Source of the DNA: Trachelipus rathkii
Lineage: Eukaryota > Arthropoda > Malacostraca > Isopoda > Trachelipodidae
NCBI GenBank assembly: GCA_015478945.1
Contig: JABUQX010116693.1
Coordinates: 1-38,107, forward strand
Direction: 5' to 3'
Length of the DNA stretch: 38,107 nucleotides
Shown here: piece by piece, positions 21,986 through 32,739 of the stretch
How the letters are laid out: every line of letters begins with the position of its first letter
Numbering within the stretch: position 1 is the stretch's first letter
Notes under the pieces: generated by a model
Databases searched by the model: none
The model's input: the letters and a program-made list of their open reading frames with translations, nothing else
Told to the model about the DNA's origin: nothing
Program-made: the position numbers and the translations under genes

Positions 21986-22939
21986 AAAAGGTAAGAAGGG
22001 AAGAGGATAAGAATTTATTAGCTACTGGATGAGGTTTCGAACCTTTTACTTCAATACAAGGAAAGAGAAACATATAAAATGAATGTAAGGCTGAAAGCCT
22101 AGGGAAATAAGTCATATGAAGATTCTCGATGATTCGAATCGTTCAGGCATTGCTCTCAGCACTGATGACCAGCCAGATAAAGGTATATGATTCAAAATTG
22201 TAAGGTAATAGTATTATTAATGAAATTGCTGGAAGTTTCTATAAATAACTTTATTTTTTCTTTTTAACGTAAGTGCAAATAAAGAAATACATTTATAAAT
22301 GATATGAGAGAAGACAACTATCAGGAAAGTGGATGAAATATATTCAATCTCAATTTTTATATCTTCTGATAGTTCTAGAGTGGATTTTCTTCTCTGGGTT
22401 TCATGGAAAAGGAACAGTTCTTTGGTGAAAATGATATATTGTCTCGCGTATCATGCGAAAAGTAAAGGAAGTAGGGATTTTGACGAAGTATACCTATATG
22501 AGAAGGAGAAGAAGTCTCACGGAGAATAGTAGAGTTTATGGCTCTCGAGAAGGAGAAGGGGGAAGGATTTCCTTCTTCTTCACCAGGAAGAGAGTGGATG
22601 ACCAGTATTTGGTACAGGGTTTCTACTTAAATAATCGGAATACAAACATTTTAATTTACCTTTGCTAATATAGTAAATAGAGTATTTGGCAGCTTAAAAA
22701 GGTACTCTAGAACTTTTCAACTAGTTCTCAAGTCTTTACTAGATAGCTGCCAGAACAAAAGATTGTGTAGTTTATCGACAATATGAGGTGATAACTAAGG
22801 CAGCATAGGTGCAGGTAATAGAAATTTTATAAAAGTGATAGGAACCAAGGAAATGAGCTAGGTTTGATGGAATATAGAATTTAATAAGACATGTACTATG
22901 ATATTCGATTAGGGGGCCTGTCATTGACGGCTCTGTATG

Positions 22940-23199
22940 GTAGACACTAGAAGAAGGGTGTGAGATGGATATTAACTCCTGCCTTATTCAATCATTTTTG
23001 ATGAATAAAGCAATGGGGTTTTTCTCGTACCATTGTCATCTAATTGGGAAAGAACAGCACGGAACTGCGTAAGAAGACGCATGCAGGTACTTACATTAAA
23101 AGGTTTATCTGTAATACTCAGGAAGAAAGAGCAGGAAGTCCATAAGGTAACAATTTCTTCAGAGTGTTCATAAGCGGTCCCTGTTGCTTTAACTGCCAA
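22940..23199 (-). pseudogene. Gypsy RNase H remnant
   Basis: RNase H removes the RNA strand during reverse transcription. The frame contains DKPFNVSTC (near 23109-23083), where the family has KPF.LSTDAS. Next comes AVLSQLDDNGTRK (near 23053-23015), the usual G-AVLSQ-DD-G block, and then YSSKMIE (near 23003-22983), the Y-S-KM segment. After the stop at 22984, YPSHT-like residues continue the match. The catalytic Asp of STDAS is lost. It lies about 400 bases after the RT fragment, as expected for gypsy pol. Confidence 0.7.
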
Positions 23200-23581
23200 C
23201 GAAAAGATGACACATTTTTCTTTAATAGAAGAGAGTTAGGGCTGTGTAAGTTATTGAAAGAATGCCCTCGGTATGGAGATTTTTCTGAAGTAGATATATA
23301 CTAGAACCCAGAGGCAACGCGCTCTACTTATGGACATTCTGAGGAATTTTGGAACCTTTTAAAGCTTCTAGTTTGATTGACTGGCTCCGGAACTAAACCT
23401 TTTTTCACTAATTTTGAAAAATAAGAAGGTGACACAGCTCTTAAAAGAAGGAACATTTTTTCTCAAGCTTTTACTAATTAAGGTTGGCCTTAATTTTTCC
23501 AAAGGCGTTTAAAAAGACCTTCGAAAGAAGGTGTGTGAATATGAGTAGGGATACGATCCTACTAAAATTAGTAATGTAATC

Positions 23582-23839
23582 CTATGAACAAAAGACAAAC
23601 AAACACTCAATAACATCAAATACAAAAGCCATTTTCATTGTTCTTGAGAAGACAGAGGGCGAATTTGTCGTGCCTTGGGGCATCCTTAAATATTCATAGT
23701 GTCCTCTAGTAGTAGAGAAGGCGGTTAGGTGTCTAGAATCCTCAGAGACGCTAAGATGTGAAAAGCCACTAAGGAGTGTCGAGGCAGGAGAAGATGTGCG
23801 CGCGCTGCCTATTGAGGCGACACATAGGCTCTTCTGCAA
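23582..23839 (-). pseudogene. Gypsy reverse transcriptase fragment
   Basis: This is the clearest part of the element: ASTLLSGFSHLSVSEDSRH (around 23780-23725) followed by LTAFSTTRGHYEYLRMPQGT (to about 23665) and SPSVFSRTMKMAF. These match the Ty3/gypsy RT palm, where the family reads LD..SGFHQ-.V..ED, then K/H-TAF.T..G.YEF/Y-RMP-G, then SP..F...M...F. The aspartate of the first catalytic motif (family LD) is absent in this frame, though an alternative frame reads FSCLDT. The YVDD-type active site should come after the frame's end at 23582 and is not seen. The open frame of 85 codons is what remains of a domain of about 170-200 residues. Confidence 0.85.
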
Positions 23840-24775
23840 TGATCGCAGAGGAAATCGAATGCTGGAGCTGGTGAAAGAATTGATGTTTTTTTTCCTATGT
23901 CCACGGAGTTGTGTCTACACACTAAATGACGTCGATGTTATTGTATTCGCGAGCGCCTGGTGCGCGTCTCGTTGTCGGTGATATCTAGAAGAAGTGGGGG
24001 ACGAACTAGCAGCAAACACTGGGAGTAAGATATATCCCTTCGTCTCTAAACTAGCTTCAACCAGCATTCCATTCAATGAATTTCCAGGTATTTGTGCGCA
24101 TATCTATAGGGCTGGTGTAGACATATGGGTTGGGCTACGCTTTCTATAAAGCTTAAATGGAAAAATTTATTGCATTTACCACATTTCCAGGATCATCGGC
24201 CAGAGCAATTGAATCTGCTATTTCTTCCCTAAAGGTCAACATCTCTGTCTCATGTATGCAATTCCGTGACTTGCAAATACATTTTTTATTAGAATCTTTA
24301 ACTAGACTCTGAAAGTAATTTTTCATTCGGTATAAGCTTTCTCGTAATCTTAGAGATCAGAAAGATTATTTGGAAGTGTAATGCAGTTTATATAAATCGA
24401 TATTTTATCGTGCAGAGGCTTCATCTTGCTTGTAAAGTAATGGAAAAGCTGTTGTAAGATAAGTGTGATTATCAAAGTTAATAGTATCAGCACGAAGCAC
24501 TTAAATTACTAATTCCATAATATTTTACCGGTCAGTGCAACGTGGACAACGTATTACCAAAGAAGAGTGTACCTGATTTAAGAAATCCATATATTTACTA
24601 TTTGCCTGTGATGAGAGCTAGTGTGTATCTACAGCGTGAGGAAGAAGCATTGGATAATCAGACTCAACTGTTGACCGAGCAGACATGGTAACCTAGAGTA
24701 GGCAAAGATCGAATAGCTGAAGCAGGAGATAAGTAACGTGTCTCTACTCACCGGAAGAATAAACATGCGATCCAC

Positions 24776-25018
24776 TCAACCAATATAGATACTCATCTGA
24801 AAATGTTCATTTAGCATACCATTCCACGATTCTAAATTTTTGTATATCAGGGACGACAAGCCCTGTGAATAGTTATGCTTTAAAAAAGAGATTCGAGTCA
24901 AGCGGATCGTGATTGGAATAGAGTAGTCACGTGTCTGAGGAGTATTGGTTGGGGCCACGTCAGGGGAGAAATCAAAAGATGAATGCATTTTAAAGAGAAT
25001 TAGTGCAACTGAGTTCAC
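24776..25018 (-). pseudogene. Probable gypsy pre-RT linker
   Basis: DVAPTNTPQTRDYSIPI resembles the segment ahead of gypsy RT (H-I-T...PPVR-RPYRIP), and ESWNGML resembles the later SPW-SP-V. The strand and the order relative to gag and RT are right. The similarity is loose and rests on a few residues. The distance to the RT fragment implies about 0.8 kb of inserted or duplicated DNA between them. Confidence 0.4.
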
Positions 25019-25989
25019 AATCTGTAGCTTTTTGCCATTTTTGTGATTGGCAATAGGCCCTAGCTATTTGAATGTCGTAAGTGGGATTCCTACAGTAAGT
25101 GGATCCGTAGGAGATCGCTCCATGAGAACGAATCAGGATGATAAAAGTATCGGAGTTTAGATACAATTAGCACAACTGAAAGATTTTTCTTTCGGCAGCT
25201 CAAGTTCTATTTAAAGAATGTAGTACCACGAGGAACGGTAAGCTAGAGGGCAATGTACAGTGGATCCTAGAGTAAGTTTGAATTAATTGAACTTATGGAA
25301 TAGAATAGTCTATTCTGTGAAAAGGCGCTCACATGCGGAGTGCAATTATTAGTCAAGTGCTCTTGTAGAGTCTAGGATCCTGTATTAACTCTATTATGTG
25401 ATAATCTTAGAAAGAGGTATACAGGCCTTAGAACATGTAACTGTTCCATTGAAATTAGAGTGTTTCGCGGATGTAGGCAATGTTTAAACTGATGTACAAG
25501 AATTCTTCAAGATTAAGTGACAGGATGAGTGTTGGAAGATCGGATACATTTTCTTTTTCTCTCTAGGTAATTTTGAGTTTTGAAGAAGGATAGTGTTATA
25601 CGCAGCGAGTCGATCAAATAATGATTATTGTTCATAATTATAGACAACTGATTAAGAAATTTTGGTACCTTTGGCATCCTTTCTGTTTAGAATTGGCCAA
25701 TATTTGCCCCTATGCGTAGCTATGGTATTGGGAACCATGTGGATTTAGGACATTTTTGAGTGGTAGCTACAGAAATGCTGCTGGGCAACTGAACTACGAG
25801 GGAAGGAGAGAGAGTGTGAGTTTTTTCTGAGCCTTTAGCCCTTTTTGTAACTGGAGTCGAGCTTCCGATGGGGGCAGTAATACCAGAAAATTGGTTGTGA
25901 AACACGATTAATCTTGATGAACCCTTTCCTGTTTTGAGTCGGCTGCTGTTATCTTTACAGTTGTCCAAGCAACTTTCTTTGTTCTAGAA

Positions 25990-26520
25990 ATAACTTTCTT
26001 CTGAAGTTAATACCCTCCTGTTTTATTAAATCCATCTCATAGAGAGAGGAAACTAAGTAATATATTTTTCCGCGGAAGATCCTCGTACGCGTACGCGCTC
26101 GATATTAATTATCGCGGTACACCGTTAAATTAATCGAACGGAATTTGCTTTAAGATCCTCGGGGAGGTCGTGAACCTAAGACTTCGGCGCCAGGCGACCT
26201 TCCTCGTAGAGAAAGATTCCCTGTATCGATTTTAAATAGTTGCTAATAACCACTGGGTTCAAGACCTTCGCAGGCTGTACCTTGTAAAGATGCATCTAGA
26301 AACTTAGCAGAAGAAGATTCTTTAGAAAAAGATCCCGCCTGGGTGTAACATTTGGATGCCTCCTCGAAGAGGTGCACTTGAGTTTCCAACAGCGTGAAAC
26401 CTTGAAAAGGTCCTTCAGCAATAAAAGGGAATTAACAAAATGATAAGCATAGAAGTTTCTTTAATAATTATTTAATAATTAAGTCCCTATCTAGGTAGGA
26501 AGATCTCTGAGAAGAATCCC
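25990..26520. other. CpG-containing patch with recurrent AAGATYCY words
   Basis: Contains a 12-base perfect palindrome CGTACGCGTACG (26084-26095). AAGATYCY occurs at 26076, 26152, 26213, 26314 and 26329. On the - strand, about 61 codons without a stop read HLFEEASKCYTQAGSFSKES and on, with no ATG and no family that I can name. It may be part of the gypsy element or an insertion inside it. Confidence 0.3.
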
Positions 26521-28356
26521 TACCGTGAGAGTCCGATAATTCCCTGTGAGTGCAAGAGAGGGAGATTGGTAAATGAGGCACCGACGTGAAAAGGAGAGGA
26601 GGATGTCCATTACAAAGATCATGTCCATTTTCTCGCGTTGCATTATGATCATTTTTGCCTTAAATCCCTAAAGGATGTGATGTGTTGACTTAAATCACAT
26701 GTGTTTGGATAGATTGACAGAGAGTGTCTACATGTGACATAGTAAGATATGTGTAGATGTGTTATGTTTTTTGTGAATAGGGCTGCCTTCAATGATGATT
26801 GGAGAAGGGTTTATGTTTAATAGACCGAGAGGTACGTATTCGATAGATCAAGGAGAACGAGTGATACCAGATTGCAGTTAGTGGGTATCTAGTAAGACAG
26901 CCGGGTAGAATAATATGCGGAAGGAGAATGGTAAAGCACTGAGGCACTAAGTTTATTAAGGAGGTGCTGTCTCCAGCTGCAGATAGGACACAGAAAAAGA
27001 TTGGAAAGGAGTATGTTTCGCGCACTTGTCCTTCGCAGAGTCATTATATTACGCATGCATACTAGTCCGATAGCATAGTTTCATTTATTAAAATAGGCAA
27101 CTCTTTTATACATAGTCGGTTTCAATCAACAAATACATCTTGGAAAAACGGAGTTTTAGAGGTCGTCCTACTAGTACGCATAAAAAGCATGTAGGATAAT
27201 TTTTTTCCCATGGTAAGATTAATACATATACATGAGTTCAATAAGTGCCATAAACTTTCAAAATTTTTGTCCCCGATACTGACTCATTAAATCAAAAGCC
27301 AACTGGGAGTACAAATTGGTTTAATCCTTCCTCTTTAGGGAAGGGCCAGTGCCAGTAGTGTTGTTCTTCGTAAAAGAGGTGCCGGATTAAACTACCGACG
27401 AGCTCCGAGAGTCAAGTCATGGCCCTTCCTGTATTGCATAAACGTAAGGCATGTATTAGTTGGTTAGTTGTATAGGTAAAGATACTATATACAATCATTT
27501 CTTCTTAGGAGAAGAAGTGGAAAATAGTGAGGTCTAGATATAATTAAGAACCAGAAAGGCATAAACTCTACAAAGAGAAAGTAGTGACGGGAGGATTGTA
27601 TCCTCTCTGACAGACTCCTGAAGAATTATTTTCGTCAGATATTGGAGTCGGAGAATATCCAACTACTGCTGAAAAGTGGGGCCCTCTGAAGGAGGAATCC
27701 TCATTCTGTTATCATTTGAGGATAAGACTATGACGCGATTATAATCTTCTGAAGTGGTAATATTGCGCGATAGGTAAGGGGGGCGGGAAGAGTGATCATG
27801 AGTTCGGTTTTGTCCGAGGAAATACGGCCTAGTATATCCAATAGCGCATACTCGGGGACCATATGCGTTTATATTTTGAGGTTAAATTATAATTATTATG
27901 AATTATTATAAGGGGCAGAGTTTATAATAAGGACGGTTCATTAGTAGGAGGAAGCGGTCCCATACGTTCCCTTTGAGGCATGCGTTTGAGTTAATAGTAG
28001 TGGAAGGATCATTAGAGAAATTAGACTCGAGGTGCAGTTAGGAGATCCTTTGAAGATTGAGAGTTGAAGCATAAGTAAGGAGTGAAACGTTGGGTTATAC
28101 GTAGAAGAAGAAAAGTTTGAGGAGAAGCCGGAGCACTTATGCAACTACGCTGAGTTACCGTTCCCTCTACTGCTCCCTTCTTCACCATTCCTATGTGATT
28201 ATTAATCTTCTTTATGCCATTATTTTCTCTTACCCTGCTCCTGTGGTCTGCTGATGCTGTTTCTCTTGTCTAACCACCTTCAGGAGATATAATTTTTGAC
28301 AGGCATTTTTTACACGCTTGGGGACTTCTGCTACATCCCGAGGGACAGAAACCTCT

Positions 28357-28398
28357 ACAATCGGCGTCTTGCGTCCCGCTTAGGTGATAACCCATGCA
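28357..28398 (-). pseudogene. Decayed CCHC zinc knuckle of gypsy gag
   Basis: The 14 residues CMGYHLSGTQDADC have exactly the CX2CX4HX4C spacing of a nucleocapsid zinc knuckle, with Cys2 changed to Tyr (TAT, one base from TGT) and His changed to Thr. The first and last Cys remain. It lies about 360 bases after the gag frame on the same strand, which is where the knuckle belongs. Nucleocapsid knuckles bind the genomic RNA in the particle. Confidence 0.5.
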
Positions 28399-28759
28399 AG
28401 TCGACGTATTGTCTATAACGCAAAATGTCAGTTTGTTATCCCGGAAACGTTCGCATCTGCCAACACTCTAGGTCTGTCTACCTTTCTTCTCACATTGGAA
28501 CTGGCATCATTAAATTTGAGAATTTTCCGAAGGAGATTCTGCCTGAAATGAGCGTAACATCTGACCTATGTCGAGAGGGTTGGATGAACGCTCCTTGAAA
28601 AGGTTTAAGAAAATAGCATTGATATGTTTTTTGCTATATCATGTTCCAATAATTTGAGAGGTGAAAGGACAAAATTTTCAGCAAAATATTTCAATAACTT
28701 TTCGGTCTGAAAGTGTTTAGGAATATTTTTGTAAACTTTAGAAAATATTAATGTCCTTT

Positions 28760-29308
28760 TTAATTTGTCTGAAAGCTTCTCTCCATGTTGTGCATAAAAA
28801 TGTCTTTCAAACTCCTGTACTGCCTTGGATACTTCTGTACTGCCTTGGATACTTCAGTGGCATACAATATGAGAGGACTATTACGATTCCAATTTATTTC
28901 ATCAATGACGTTGCATGTACTAAATGTTGACTCGGCCGTAGGCGGATCAAGAATTTTTAAAAGGTTTCTTGCGAACTCATTCCATGTTTTTGCGAACCTC
29001 AGTTCTTCATGTTCATTCATGAATTCTCTACAAGAAGCCCTTAGGCGTTCAACATAAGTTTCTTGAATAAAGTGAAGCCTAAATATTTTTCTCATCAGTA
29101 TCGTATTCAATCTGACTTTCAAAATAATCTCCAGTGCCAATGAAAGCCACTCATCCTCACAGCGAATACACCAGTAAAAACGCCTTTTGAGTTCCATAAG
29201 CTCTTGTCTTATCAATAGCGTCCGGAACGGGGTGTACTCTCGAATTATAGAACGCGGTTGATGTTGCCGGGGGTGGCGGAAGTTCACATTTTTCATGGTC
29301 GAGGTCAT
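28760..29308 (-). pseudogene. Gag-like open frame of the gypsy element
   Basis: 182 codons from an ATG at 29308 to a stop at 28760, the longest open frame in the window. It is rich in Arg, Glu and Leu and predicted mainly helical. KTWNEFARNLLKIL resembles the W..F...L...F core of retrotransposon gag, and STFSTCNVIDEINWNRNSPL then resembles the following helix, which ends in the family's DESVL-type residues. Its place upstream of a zinc-knuckle remnant and a gypsy RT on the same strand supports gag. The expected product is a capsid protein of about 300-400 residues, so this is a part. A 21-base direct duplication near 28812-28853 (two copies of CTGTACTGCCTTGGATACTTC) lies inside the frame. Without the context I would call it unknown. 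Confidence 0.5.
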
Positions 29309-29624
29309 GATAGGTTGGTTATTAGGTGCAGTAGGAAGCCGGTTGGGAAGGATGGATAGAGCAGAGGGAAATTTGCTGTTGCTGATATAATCGTACAGTG
29401 CCCAAGTGACATAGGCCTATAGGTAACCGCGTTATAAGAAGGCGTAGGAATAGCATTATAAGTGATAAGCGTAAGGATAGGAAAGAGTCCCGTATGATAG
29501 TTAACTGAAGTAGGGGGAACCCATGGCGACAGGTACTGTTAGCAGGTGAGCGCCATAGTAGTTAGGGTAACTGCAAGGAATAAGTTGGGTTATGGATTGG
29601 TATGGATCGAGTAGTACGACTTGC
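29309..29624. other. Unassigned, possible gypsy 5' leader
   Basis: Similar composition to the gypsy block and just upstream of gag on the - strand. No LTR end or primer-binding site is recognisable. Confidence 0.3.
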
Positions 29625-29700
29625 GTAAGGGATTAGACTCCCACCATAGGCTTCCATCCAACGCGAGTTGGAGAGCACATTAACCACTGATCCAGCCTCG
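29625..29700 (-). repeat. tRNA-derived SINE head or tRNA pseudogene
   Basis: On the - strand, GGATCAGTGGTTAATGTGCT (29693-29674) is a good pol III box A with a tRNA D-arm. CCAAC..GTTGG (about 29671-29658) can form an anticodon-like stem. GGGAGTCTAATCCC (29642-29629) resembles the T-arm and box B, with one extra loop base. No acceptor stem closes, so this is not a working tRNA gene. A SINE head is the likelier reading. Confidence 0.5.
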
Positions 29701-29860
29701 TACTTGGAATAGTAAGTCCGGTACCGGCTTCACAGAAGAGAGGAGTATTGGCAGCAAGAAGTAGTTAGTTATGGTAGTGGTCGTATAGTAGTAGCCACTA
29801 CCTGCAAGTATCTCCTTTCTGCTGATTGTGCAGTCATGGTGATAGAGTTTTTGGGAAAAA
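29701..29860. other. Unassigned, purine-rich
   Basis: Short stretch between the SINE-like head and the (TA)n field, with a TAGTAGTTA/GTAGTAG bias and nothing else I can name. Confidence 0.3.
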
Positions 29861-30215
29861 AAAATATATAGATATAGTATTATATATATAATTATATCTA
29901 TATTTAGTTATATATATATATAAAAATATATATATTATATATATATATATATATTATATTAGTATATATATATATATATTTATATTATACTACTATATAT
30001 ATATATATATATATTAATTATTTATTTCTTTTTCCTGCCTACTCTCCCCCCCCCGCCCCCGCCCCCCCCTTTTTTCCTCTCTTTTCCCTTATATATATAT
30101 TAGAAAATATTATATATATATATAATATAATATATATATATATATAATTATGTATATATATAGTATTTATATATAATTATATTATATATATATATATAAT
30201 ATAATATATATATTA
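29861..30215. repeat. (TA)n field with a C-rich pyrimidine tract
   Basis: Two (TA)n blocks (29861-30020 and 30089-30215) flank a pyrimidine run at about 30028-30090. The run contains C9-G-C5-G-C8 followed by T6, with no purine except the two G bases in the core. Confidence 0.9.
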
Positions 30216-30460
30216 ATACGGTTAGGAAAAGGTTAAAAGGAAGAAAAGGTTTCGGAGGGCCTACTCACATACTATATAGCAGGCCTACATAATATATATG
30301 TGAACGTGAGGAAAGGTTGGCAGAAAGAAGGAAAATCTTTTTATTCCTGAAAGTACTCCTACTACTATTTATAGAATAAAAGATTTCTTATATTCTCAGG
30401 TTCCGTTCTTGTAAAGGAAAAGAAAAGAAAAGAGAGAAAAAAAATCTCTCTCTCTCTCTT
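30216..30460. other. Purine-rich then AAGA/TC simple sequence
   Basis: 30216-30410 is unassigned. 30410-30460 holds (AAAAG)n followed by AGAGAGAAAAAAAATCTCTCTCTCTC, which can fold as a GA/TC hairpin. Confidence 0.6.
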
Positions 30461-30499
30461 CCTATATTATATATATATATTATTATATAATATATATAT

Positions 30500-30537
<38 letters not shown>

Positions 30538-30760
30538 GTATATATATATAATATAGTACTACTTATATATATTATATATATATTATATATATATTATGTA
30601 TGTATATATTAATAATTATAATATATATTAGTATAATAACAATATTATAGAACTTAAGTGCGATATTTCACTGTATAATGAATATATTGTAAATACATCA
30701 TTATACTATATATATATATATATTAAACAATATATATATATATAATAGTAAAAATATCAC
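30461..30760. repeat. (TA)n-rich blocks
   Basis: TA alternation at about 30461-30640 and again at 30700-30745, separated by ordinary AT-rich DNA. Confidence 0.9.
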
Positions 30761-30871
30761 GCCTTAAGAGTAAAAATTTAACAAGTAACAAGGTGGTAGT
30801 TTCTCAATTTTTGTGTCTCCATTCTGCTGTCCATCAGCAGAAAATGAACATCGCAGCGTTTGCATTTCTAT

Positions 30872-30889
30872 TTATAATAAATAATAATA

Positions 30890-30921
<32 letters not shown>

Positions 30922-31132
30922 GCATAAAAGAATTTGCTTAATTTGTTGGTTATTAATATCACCAAGGATTGTTGGTTACTTGATTTGTTGGTTGGTCGGT
31001 TTGTTGGTCGGATGACCAGCAATGCTGGCTCTTTCTTTAGAGAGATCGACCAACAATTTTGCTGGTTTAATTTTAGCCAACAATTTTTATCAATTCTATT
31101 ATTATTATTATTATTATTATAATAATAATAAG
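30872..31132. repeat. (TAA)n/(ATT)n-bounded inverted repeat with TTGTTGG words
   Basis: (AAT)n then (ATT)n at about 30879-30920, and (ATT)n then (AAT)n at about 31096-31131, bound a 175-base core. In the core TTGTTGG or a near copy occurs about five times on the left (30941-31008), and its complement CCAACAA occurs twice on the right (31049 and 31077), so the whole block can fold back on itself. Open frames across it encode only low-complexity Asn or Leu runs. Confidence 0.6.
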
Positions 31133-31136
31133 TAGT

Positions 31137-31385
31137 ATGAGGAGTCTTTTATCTTTTGAGATGACTCTACTTATATTTTCTAGTCAAGGGAGTCCTGACT
31201 TGGAGATTCACTGTCCCGCCTCTTGTAATAGCGGTATTAGTGGTAGCGATCTTTCCGAAGGAAGGGAGTGGCCTTACTTATACTTTCATATTGGTGGTCT
31301 TCATGGTAGTGATGGTGACGTAGTCGGAGTAGTTACTTTTACGAATGGAACCTCGTACAACAACTCTCTCTCTCACTCCATGTAG
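31137..31385 (+). other. 82-codon open frame, unassigned
   Basis: Less AT-rich than its surroundings, with GTR-rich triplets giving GGLHGSDGDVVGVV. A pyrimidine tract ending in CTAG at about 31181 could be a splice acceptor. I recognise no family, and there is no partner exon, so it may be chance or an old element piece. Confidence 0.2.
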
Positions 31386-32517
31386 TCAGTAGAAATCATT
31401 TGTAAATCATGTATATATAATAATTTATATTTACACAACTTTTAGAGTAATAAATTGCAATTACAACGACTTCTATTTTTAGAGGAGTTTTTATTTTGGA
31501 ATGAAAATTTTGATGGCAATTTTTAAGAATTGCTTCGTTGGTAGAAATACGTAGTTTTCTACTTTCTTTGAATATTAATTTATAAGTAAATTAATAGATG
31601 AGGTGGGGGGTCGGTAATGAAGATCGTAGAAAGGACGATGCAGTCACCACTATTGCATGAAAAAATATAAATAAAAAAATTTTTTTCCTGCAGAACTGTA
31701 GCAAGCGTTATCGAAGATAAGGAAGCATGTAGACATCTGACAAGAAAAAAAAGCTATAAAGGTCGACATATTTAGGCTATATTTAAGTTGTATGCAATAG
31801 CTTTTCAGGCTAATTAAACAAATCGTGATAGTTTTAATTCCTTATTTCACCTCTTTTCACAGTAAAATATATTTAATTTATTCTTTTATATAATTAACAT
31901 TCCAAAACTACTCGAATTATTTTTATTTACTCCAAATTTAAAAAGCCGTTAAATATAAAAATAACAATATCATTACAATATGATATAGGGCCAACACACA
32001 TCTAAAATAAAAGAGAAAGGGAAAACCCTGAGTATTTGACACATTTTATCTTTCTTGTAAAACCAATCATGACATTAATCTTGTGCATTTTATTTATTAG
32101 TAACAATAGATTATACATATGATGCCTCAATAGATAATTTTGATCAACCTACCAATAATTGGATTTGTAAAGTGAGTGCAACAAACCGATTTATTTGAAA
32201 ATAAGGAAGGAACGGCACGAATTTCACAAATTTTACAATTTAGAGTTCATTTTTTAGAAAAAGTATGTCACTTTTACTATTATTACAAAGTTTTATTTTT
32301 TTAAAGCATAGAATGTTTAATGCCTTAACGCTATTATAAACAAGAAAATTATATTAAACATAGGGAATTTTTATATCAATCAATAATTACTTAACACACA
32401 AACACCGCCATCACAGAAGTCAGTTACAATTGACTCCGTTTCTGGGCGTTGGATGAAATACGAATTAGATTGATTTGAGGCAAGTCACGGGAGGTATTGA
32501 CTTTGTATAACGTATAC
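31386..32517. other. AT-rich, no recognised gene
   Basis: Only short frames. I see no repeat, RNA or coding signal that I can support. Confidence 0.5.
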
Positions 32518-32697
32518 TTATATATTAATATATATATATATATAATAATATATAATATATATATATATTATATATAGCTAATATATAGCTATATATAATA
32601 GGTACTACGTATATATTATTATTAGATAAGTATATTATATATATATATATGATGGATATATTATATATATATACTATATATAATATATATATATAAT
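32518..32697. repeat. (TA)n microsatellite at the 3' end of the second LINE
   Basis: Imperfect TA alternation with TATAGC and GATGGATA interruptions, directly next to the 3' end of the - strand LINE. Confidence 0.95.
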
Positions 32698-32739
32698 TAC
32701 AGACTTACAACAGCTCCCAGGAAAGGTCAAGACCCTGTC

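Larger units (their letters stand above)
21219..29308 (-). mobile_element. Ty3/gypsy LTR retrotransposon, decayed and interrupted
   Basis: On the - strand, recognisable pieces occur in the canonical order: gag (29308-28760), zinc knuckle (28398-28357), pre-RT linker (25018-24776), reverse transcriptase (about 23840-23590), RNase H (about 23130-22950) and integrase (about 21985-21650). Spacing is too large for an intact element. The knuckle-to-RT distance is about 4.5 kb, and the linker-to-RT distance is about 1 kb where about 0.2 kb is usual. Insertions are therefore likely inside it. Stops and frameshifts are present throughout. I found no convincing LTR pair. A - strand frame at 25968-25720 might hold a degraded protease (FHNQFSGITAPIGSSTPV recalls the segment around the aspartic-protease DTG), but the catalytic triplet is absent. 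Confidence 0.75.

Noticed and set aside
22025..22045. GGTTTCGAACC as a possible tRNA T-arm
   Set aside because: A short palindrome with no accompanying tRNA structure.
26250..26275. Box B-like GGTTCAAGACC on the + strand
   Set aside because: No box A at the right distance upstream and no clover-leaf, so it is not supported as a tRNA or SINE.
30834..31122. Frames with Asn or Leu runs on both strands
   Set aside because: Low-complexity translations of (AAT)n/(ATT)n inside the fold-back block.
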